DNA of 64,000 nucleotides from Siphonodentalium dalli (lineage: Eukaryota > Mollusca > Scaphopoda > Gadilida > Siphonodentaliidae): positions 63,347,094-63,411,093 of the forward strand of contig CP136065.1 in NCBI GenBank assembly GCA_032622095.1, given 5' to 3'. Positions within the stretch are counted from its first letter, which is position 1, and each line of letters begins with the position of its first letter. A program made the translations under genes and the position numbers. The notes beneath the pieces were generated by a model. It searched no databases and was not told the origin of the DNA. It was given only the letters and a program-made list of their open reading frames with translations. Shown here in pieces: positions 56,640 through 64,000 of the stretch.

Positions 56640-56880
56640 TTAACCCTTTCTTTACTCATTGACGAGTAGTTATCCCTCAGGAAATGTTCTGATAATAAAT
56701 TCAACAAACGACCTATTTCCACCAAAGAATATGAATCCTTCTGCAATTCTGTTATCGTTTCGTCGTACAGACATCTTATTTTTCCTGAACGCCTAATCCA
56801 GACGAGTAGCAGACCATTCCAATTTTCAATGTATACTTTTATAACTGATTGGAGAATCCATTTAGTATAGAAAAGATTAA
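56640..56880. mobile_element. Family C MITE, copy C4
   Basis: TTAACCCTTTCTTTACTCAT on the left, TTTAGTATAGAAAAGATTAA on the right. The interior has one GAGTAGTTATCCCTCAGG unit and CAACAAACGACC. Confidence 0.85.
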
Positions 56881-57779
56881 GCTATATTAAATAATATTAC
56901 ATAATTCTACTTAATTGGCGGTCGGGAGACTATATATGTCGTGAATATGTTGCTATACATGATTTATAAACTCTGAATAAACTTTCCGAAGTCATAAACC
57001 ATTTCCAGCTTTTTTCAAATTTTTAGCACAGAAGTTATACAAACGCTATCTATTCTATCATATCTGGAATAGACTAACACGGATCGTTAATTCAACTTTG
57101 AAGAAATGTTTTACATTCTATGATTTTAATAGATTTTTCGGTAGCATGTAGAGTCTGTATATTAAAGTATTTAACGACCTCTATTGATCCTCTATTGATC
57201 CTCAGAAACTTTGTTGCAACAAAATTGAGTTTAGGCTTCAAAACCCTACGCGGATTTAAACGGACATGGCTCATTCGAACCTCCGAATTTTGTCTACGTA
57301 ATTTGGAGGGACGGATACGATAGGTCGATAAATATACGAAATATTGATATGCCGGCTTCATATGCATTGAAAAACACTTGCCAACGTCACAGCCATTTTC
57401 CAGCCGTTTTGAATTTTTCGCCCGAAGTCAAACAAATGTTCTTTATTGCTACCATATCAGGAACGGAATAACACGGAACGATCTTTTATGTTCCATGTCG
57501 TGCAAATGGCTGGGTTTTTTGGGGGGGGGGGGCATAAACACCTTGTTCATAATTGCATTGTTCATTACTTCAATGCGTCTTTTGGGGTTACAGAATGCTC
57601 GTAGAAAGGTAGTTAAGATATACTTATCGACCTATTTCGATACCGGGAAAAATTCAAAAGCGAATAATATTATTTGTATTTTGGAGCGCAAACCGCCATG
57701 TGGCTTTAATGTTTATATACGACACTGACTCCGAATAACAAGGTATTAGGGGATTTGGAGATACCTAAAATGGGATACA
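56881..57779. repeat. Two diverged 90-bp repeats in otherwise unassigned sequence
   Basis: 57002-57087 (TTTCCAGC, ACAGAAGTTATACAAACG, AATAGACTAACACGGATCG) and 57396-57482 (TTTCCAGC, CCGAAGTCAAACAAATG, GGAATAACACGGAACGATC) are related. A G run lies near 57522. TTTTGGAGCGCAAACCGCC at 57676 resembles the left flank of A1. No gene supported. Confidence 0.55.
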
Positions 57780-59800
57780 ATTGATACCTCAGTCTGAATT
57801 CTACGTGAATCTCTTATGATCCTGATTTCTCCGGAATTATCTGCAATTGTTGTTTAGTAGGAAATAAATCGTCACCAATACACGTCGCGTCACCCTCGAT
57901 CGTTAAGGGAAATTGAAAACCTAAAGGCAGCGGTAACACACCAAATTTAAGTGGCAGAAACACTTCACCAACATTGTGTTGATGTCAATTAAATTCGCAA
58001 GAGAAAATGAAACGGTAATTGCAATCGTGTCCGCACTTACACGTAGATCGAATTCTTCCTCATCTTTATTCTGGTAACTAGTCTGATTGACCCTTAGTCC
58101 CTGTTACTAAATTGTGTATTTTTACATTTTGCACATTCTTCTTTTGTCATACTCGCATTGCATGCGGTATTCAATGTTTTAAACCAGTAAACTGATACCT
58201 CCAATGGATAAATGGTGTTTCTACAGTAGTATATTTCGCTTCACATTACTGTTCGAATAAAGAGGGAAGCTATCTCTGAGATCTCATTAGATTATGTTTA
58301 AATCTCTATGGCATATTGAAAATCTTGGAATGACTCGAATACCTACCTAAGGATTATCATGTTTTTTTACAATTACACTTTTGGATTTCGCGTTATTCTG
58401 AAACATTGAAACTTATAATTTCACAACGCTTCCCATTTCCTTAATAGCCAAGTCGGCTTTAAAAGGGGAATATACACTAAATCCGGCAATTTATGGGACC
58501 ATCTCCTTTTATACTCAACAGAATATATGCAACAAAATGAATGAATTTCAGCCATGGATTAGTGCAAAATACACTCATTTTAATTCATACTTGAAGTAAC
58601 TAATGATCCTCCGTAAATCGACAAACAATTAACCGACGATGATGATGACGACAATGGAAATTTCGGTAATTGGTGTTTTGCAGAAAATTAATCGTCACCA
58701 ACTCACTTTAAACATCACTCTGAATTATCTAGTTAATATATAACGGTATCTGAAACTAGTTATATTTCAATATGAACTCTCATGTGGTGTATGAACGATA
58801 CATACAACATGGTAATTATATTGAAAATGAGTCTATGACTCGAGTCGAGGCCGGATTTAGTGAACAGTCCCCCTTTAAGTGGCATCAACACAATGTCCAT
58901 TCCAGTTAAAACCTCAGACCTCAGTCTGAACTAGCTTACGTGAATCTCTGTAAACATGATTTCTGTCGAATTCTCGCTAGTTGGTGTTTATTGGGAAATT
59001 AATCGCCAATAACCCACGACGCATCACCCATAATCATTGCGGGAAATTGAAAACCTAAAACTGTGATAGAATTTATACCTCAGTGTGAATGTTTTACGTG
59101 AATCTCTATGAACCTCATTTTTCTAGATTTCTCGATAATTGCTGTTTTGCAGAGAATTAATTGTCATCAACGCACGACGCATCACCCTCGACCATTGCAG
59201 GAAATTGAAAACCTTAAAATGAAACTAGTTATATTTCAATCACAATTATCATGAGTGATTCCCTATGAATCTGATTTCTCTGGACTTCTCACTAATTCTT
59301 TTCCAGAACATTAATCGTCACCAACCCACATCGCATCACCCTCGACCATTGCGGCAGGAAATTGAAAACCTAAAAATGGAACTAGTTATATTTCAATCTG
59401 AGTTATCTTTAGTGAATCCATATGAACCTGATTTATCTGGAATTTTCGGTAATTGGTGTTTTGCAGAATATTAATAGTCACCAACCCACATTATACCTCG
59501 CTCTGATTTATCTTTAGTGAATCCCTATGAACCTGATTTCGCTGGATCTCTATGAACCTGATTTCGCTGTAATTCTCGGTAATTGGTGTCAGTTGGTGTT
59601 ATGTGATATATTAATCGCCATCTACCCACGCATCAACCTCGACCATTGGAGGAAATTGAAACCCTATAAAAATGTTGCATAAGTTATACTCCAATCTGAC
59701 GTCTCATGAGTGAACCAGTTTTCTCTATGTTTCCCAATAATTGAGGTTTAGTAGGAAAATAACAATCACCAACACAAGGGTATTGACAACCGTTGCATCT
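57780..59800. repeat. Diverged tandem repeat, unit about 157 bp, interrupted
   Basis: The phrase CTCAGTCTGAA or CAATCTGAGTT, then GTGAATCYCTATGAACCTGA, GGTAATTGGTGTTTTGCAGA and CACCAACCCACGTCGCATCA recurs near 57789, 58650, 58918, 59079, 59238, 59393, 59498 and 59560. Spacing between the best units is 155-161 bp. MITE T4 and some 500 bp of unrelated sequence lie within it. Confidence 0.75.
58459..58878. mobile_element. TTAA-flanked MITE T4, split by a satellite monomer
   Basis: Left part 58459-58585 (TTAAAAGGGGAATATACACT to AATACACTCATTTTAA) and right part 58790-58878 (TATGAACGATACATACAAC to TTTAGTGAACAGTCCCCCTTTAA) together form a T-family element. The 200 bp between them match the surrounding 157-bp tandem unit. 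Confidence 0.75.
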
Positions 59801-61129
59801 GTTAATGACATATAATCTATATGGCCGGGAATATCATAGTCGGTTAATGGCCTGCCGATTTACGGAGGATAACTTCGCGATTATCTAGTTATATTCATCC
59901 TGTCCCATCGCATAATAACAACACTCAGCAGGCATTTGGTGGGAAGTGTTCCGGTAAGCGGTTACTTCCGGACCAATAAACAACTCTCAATAGCCGTTGA
60001 CAATAACTGTTCAATAGTTGACAATATGAGACACGAACTGCTTGATAAGTTCGCACGCAACATTATAAAACGTTTACAACAAGATAACTAAATGTCTGGT
60101 TCTGGTTACATGTCAGAAAATATAGGGTCGGTATGTTAGGCTTAGAATTTTCGTTTTTTACCTTTTGTTATTTTTGTGTCCTCCGCTATATTGATAAACC
60201 ATTTATTTTTATTTTCTTTATATGAACTGTAACAAACACAATGATTTGACTGATAAAACAACCCAATTTGATGTATTAATTTGTTTTCATAAAAGAATTT
60301 ACATAATATTCAGACAATATTCTTGAAATCCTTAAAAAAACACTTTACGGTACACAGGGTTTAGACTATATATAGGGTCGTTAAGCAAGCCAGAAAAACT
60401 GTTATATCGCTTACAATACTGAGACACGAAATGTGTGATAATTCGACGCACAACAACACCAAACGTTTACTGACTTCTAGTATAGAATGGGTAAAAGTTC
60501 TAATTGTGACAAAACGAGTTTAAAGACACATGAAGGGTTGAAGTCTCAGATTATGTGCGCTTTTTTTTTACCATAATGTAATGCCCGCTGATATTTATCC
60601 ATTACTACGTCAATGATCAGGGTGCTCTTTTAACAAATGTGTATAAATTCTACACAATTAGTGTTAAATACTAACTTTAAAAATTGTGTGGAAATGACAC
60701 ATGACATATATGTGTCGGTGGAATTTCATCAACATTGAAATGAGTGAATATGTGAGTGTATCATAGTTATTAGATGAGATGTGTTCTATTGGAGAAAAAC
60801 CTCGCAAAGGCTACGACAGAACACAATAATAGGCAGCAGTTTTAAAATTTGTTATACACTGTGTTTGTGTCAAAACTGAACAGCACATAATTGTGTGGCA
60901 AAGTTTTAAAGCATCTGCCAGATTTTTAATATGGTAGCTTTTACGAGGTTTTTGTCTCAAATAGAACATATCTCATCTACTAACTATAATATAGTCACAT
61001 ATTTACTCATATTCAATGTTTCCAAAAACCAACACATATGGTATGTGTCATTTGCTCACAATTTTGTTGAAGATACAATTTAAAACAGAAGAAGTGGGAC
61101 CCCATTTTTCCACAAGATTGAACTAGCCT
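59801..61129. other. 1.3 kb without a supported gene
   Basis: Loosely repeated words TAGACAATA, GAGACACGAA and TTTACAACAAG near 60000-60080 and 60420-60480, and a possible inverted pair GAGATGTGTTCTATT / AATAGAACATATCTC at 60776 and 60958. That pair suggests a decayed foldback element of about 200 bp. No frame of interest. Confidence 0.45.
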
Positions 61130-61425
61130 GTTCTCCCAAAACCCCGCACATTATCTGCTTATCATAGAACTTAATTTAGGTTGATAATCTGCTTAGAATT
61201 GCATCATTTTGAGTCGATAATATTTCTGACAATGGAGAGCGTTTTAGTCACATTATCGACTCATAATGAGGCGATTCCATATGCAATGACACAAATAAGC
61301 CAACTCACGACTTTTCAGGTGTACGCTCTTTAACGTGTATTTTCATTGTGGCCCAGAATCAAATAATCATATTGTGTACCTGTTTAAGGGTCGATTATGT
61401 GCGTATTTGAACGAGGATACGTTGC
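61130..61425 (+). repeat. Mosaic repeat E, copy next to a second E
   Basis: AGCCTGTTCTCCCAAAACCC, ACATTATCTGCTTATC, TTTTGAGTCGATAATA, ACATTATCGACTCATAATG, ending GTGCGTATTTGAACGAGGAT. Another E element starts within a few bases (61433). Confidence 0.8.
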
Positions 61426-61432
61426 GTAAGTA

Positions 61433-62475
61433 GCCTGGTCTCCTGAAAATAAGCTCACATTGAACTTAACTAAATAACACAAATAAGCCCATATCGGCAT
61501 TATTTATTTTGTATACGCTCCATTTGAACCTAAATCGACTTTCTAGATGTACATTTTTATAATGTGTTTTCACTGTGGAATAACTGGTATAGGCCCGTTA
61601 CATACATCGCACTTCTACCGCAGCGAATACAATGTAAGCCACCCTATTGTGTTCGATGCGATGAAAGTGGGGCGTCTGTAACGTTTATATCCGATGTATC
61701 GTGCCAGGATCGAAGATCCGACAGACTTTGTGGAATCTCCGATAAACTTTCCGTGTTGGTTACATACGTCGCATTTTCGTCGCATAAAATACAATGAACA
61801 CAAGGTTGTCACGATCGTCTTCAGGTTTGGAAATCCTTGTTACCAAGGGGAAATACGAGGATTGACGTAATATTTCTAATTGTATTGTTTTCGATTCGAT
61901 GAAGGCGCAACGTCTTTACGGGGTATATGGGGGGTATTATTCCGTAGGTATAGACGATACATATATATCAATACAAAAATTAATAAGTTAGGCTTAATCG
62001 TGTAGAATCAGGCTAACTAATTAGCGCCCTGCCTGTGTAGACCTAAATGACTGGCCTGGAAATATATGCACAATTTAGTAGTGAGACTGAGTGAAAGGGG
62101 ATAATAAAGCATTATTAGAAATAAATCTGCTACATAAAGACAACATTTAAACAGAATTGACGCCATCATTTTCCACCAACATGACATCAGAAGCAGTTCA
62201 AATAGCGAATCCATTTTTTTAATTACATCATCGCACGCGACGAATATCATATTAATGCAACTTCTCATTTCTATTTGATGCGATGAAAAGTACGACTGTC
62301 TGTAACAAAAGTTGGTTTATGGAACATTCATTGGATCTAATTGAATTGTATTTGATGCGATGGAAGTGAGACGTCTGTAACGGGCCTAAGTCCACTTTGG
62401 GCTTATTACAATCAAATAAGTCCAACATGAACCTATGTGAATATTTATGAACAGATTTGCACTAGGATATCTTGA
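61433..62475 (+). repeat. Mosaic repeat E, copy interrupted by a 795-bp element
   Basis: The left half ends TTCACTGTGGAATAACTGGTA at 61589. The right half resumes AAGTCCACTTTGGGCTTA at 62389 and ends TTTGCACTAGGATATCTTG near 62475. Joined, the halves follow the order of 56286-56580. Confidence 0.8.
61592..62386. mobile_element. 795-bp element with GGCCCGTTACA ends and TA target duplication
   Basis: GGCCCGTTACATACATCGCAC at the left and GACGTCTGTAACGGGCC at the right are inverted, extending over GATGCGATGGAAGTG and GAATACAAT for about 45 bp. TA duplications are at 61590-61591 and 62387-62388. The same terminal words recur inside (61640-61690, 61755-61800, 62275-62320), so the element is itself built of repeated ends. 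A minus-strand frame at 62017-62268 may be transposase debris but cannot be identified. Confidence 0.75.
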
Positions 62476-62568
62476 GGCAAAGAGGATTAAAGAAATTTGT
62501 GAATTATGATGATACACCTGCTGGTCAAAATAAAATTGGGCTGAGATTAATTCCAGGGCATAGGTCCA

Positions 62569-64000
62569 TATTCAAATCCCAACTGACCAATATATCTCTA
62601 TATCTCACGCAATACCAATGTATCTATATCTCATTCAAGACCAATATATATCTATATCTCATGCATCCAAATCCCAATTGACCAATATATATCTAATTCT
62701 CATGCATCCAAATCACAACTGACCAATATATCTCTATATCTCATGCAACCAAATACCAACTGACCAATATATCTATATATCATGCATCCAAATCCCAACT
62801 GACCAATATATATCTATATCTCATGCATCCAAATCCCAACTGACCAATATATCTCTATATCTCATGCAACCAAATACCAACTGACCAATACATCTCTATA
62901 TCTCATGCATCCAAGTCACAACTGACCAATATATCTCTAAATCTCGTGCAACCAAATACCAACTGACCAATATATCTCTATATCTCATGCAACCAAATAC
63001 CAACTGACCAATATATCTCTATATCTCATGCAACCAAATACCAACTGACCAATACATCTCTATATCTCATGCATCCAAATACCAACTGACCAATATATCT
63101 CTATATCTCATGCATCCAAATACCAACTGACCAATATATCTCTATATCTCATGCAACCAAATACCAACTGACCAATATATATCTATATCTCATGCATCCA
63201 AATACCAACTGACCAATATATCTATATCTCATGCATCCAAATCACAATTGACCAATATATCTCTCTATTTCATGCATCCAAATTACAACTGACCAATATA
63301 TCTCTATATTTCATGCATCCAAATACCAACTGACCAATATATCTCTATATCTCATGCATCCAAATTACAACTGACCAATATATATATATATCTCATGCAT
63401 CCAAATAACAAATGACCAATATATCTCTATATCTCATGCATCCAAATCACAACTGACCAATATATCTCTATATCTCATGCATCCAAATCACAACTGACCA
63501 ATATATCTCTATATCTCATGCAACCAAATACCAACTGACCAATATATCTATATCTCATGCATCCAAATCACAATTGACCAATATATCTCTATATCTCATG
63601 CATCCAAATTACAACTGACCAATATATCTCTATATTTCATGCATCCAAATCACAATTGACCAATATATATCTATATCTCATGCATCCAAATTACAACTGA
63701 CCAATATATCTATATCTCATGCATCCAAATAACAACTGACCAATATATCCCTATATCTCATGCATCCAAATTACAACTGACCAATATATCTCTATAGCTC
63801 ATACATCCAAATACCAACTGACCAATATATCTATATATCATGCATCATTATACCAACTGACCAATATATCTCTCTAGCTCATGCATCCAAATACCAGCTG
63901 ACCAATATATCTATATTTCATGCATCCAAATCACAACTGACCAATATATCTCTATATCGCATGCAATACCAATATACCTGTATATCGCATGCAAGACCAA
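62569..64000. repeat. 41-bp satellite, about 35 units, running off the window
   Basis: Unit AACTGACCAATATATCTCTA then TATCTCATGCATCCAAATACC. Two main variants alternate, CATGCATCC and CATGCAACC, and the base after AAAT varies (ACC, CAC, TAC). A distinctive double-variant block (GCAATACCAAT... then CAAGACCAA) occurs near 62609-62650 and again at 63963-64000. No spacers and no frames. Confidence 0.97.

Noticed and set aside
62569-64000. CRISPR-like regular repeats
   Set aside because: Head-to-tail 41-bp satellite without spacers in animal-type DNA.

Overview
The window reads as animal nuclear DNA: AT-rich, almost free of long reading frames, packed with non-LTR retrotransposon remnants, foldback and miniature inverted-repeat transposons (MITEs), minisatellites and a terminal satellite. 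The repeat types and the style of the LINE proteins fit a marine invertebrate, perhaps a lophotrochozoan such as a mollusc. That placement is an inference with low certainty. No bacterial operon, rRNA, convincing tRNA or CRISPR array was seen.

The only host gene I can support is a Cys-loop ligand-gated ion channel subunit on the + strand. A 71-base exon at 51136-51206 has clean splice sites and encodes the conserved start of the ligand-binding domain (ILDTVLNGTTYDSRIPP). A signal-peptide exon at 22570-22664 ends in a strong donor whose phase matches that exon exactly. If they are joined, the intron between them is about 28.5 kb and holds most of the repeats listed here. Later exons are not visible before 64000 and probably lie beyond the window.

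Mobile DNA dominates. (1) TTAA-flanked families: A (TIR CCCTTTACCCAACA; 11867, 13576, 24985, 26730, 40585), B (TIR CCCTTTCATGA; 17690, 32222, 35340, 49256, module only at 44998), C (TIR CCCTTTCTATACTAAA; 32882, 37368, 48905 partial, 51662, 56640), all piggyBac-like, and T (TTAAAGG ends, Kolobok/T2-like; 6164, 21716, 40998, 50492, 58459). Family A carries two perfect hairpins that are reverse complements of each other, and family B carries the same module behind different ends. (2) Three non-LTR retrotransposon remnants: a nearly complete CR1/L2-like RT at 18978-21239 (+), a decayed RT at 47065-48830 (-), and a 3' end at 5231-5575 (+). (3) Other foldback elements at 7498-8692, 8884-9100, 14990-15490, 22730-23200, 27449-27629, 34258-35060, 46545-46694 and 53045-53400. 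(4) A mosaic repeat family E in ten places, one of which (61433-62475) is split by a 795-bp element with TA target duplication.

Tandem arrays include 127-130-bp units at both ends (1-745 and 55435-56285), a 68-bp array inside a family C MITE (37368-38435), 20-bp units at 31301-31510, units near 95 bp at 28500-29460, units near 157 bp at 57780-59800, and a 41-bp satellite from 62569 to the window end. All family relationships are read by eye from this single window. Boundaries of degenerate repeats are approximate.
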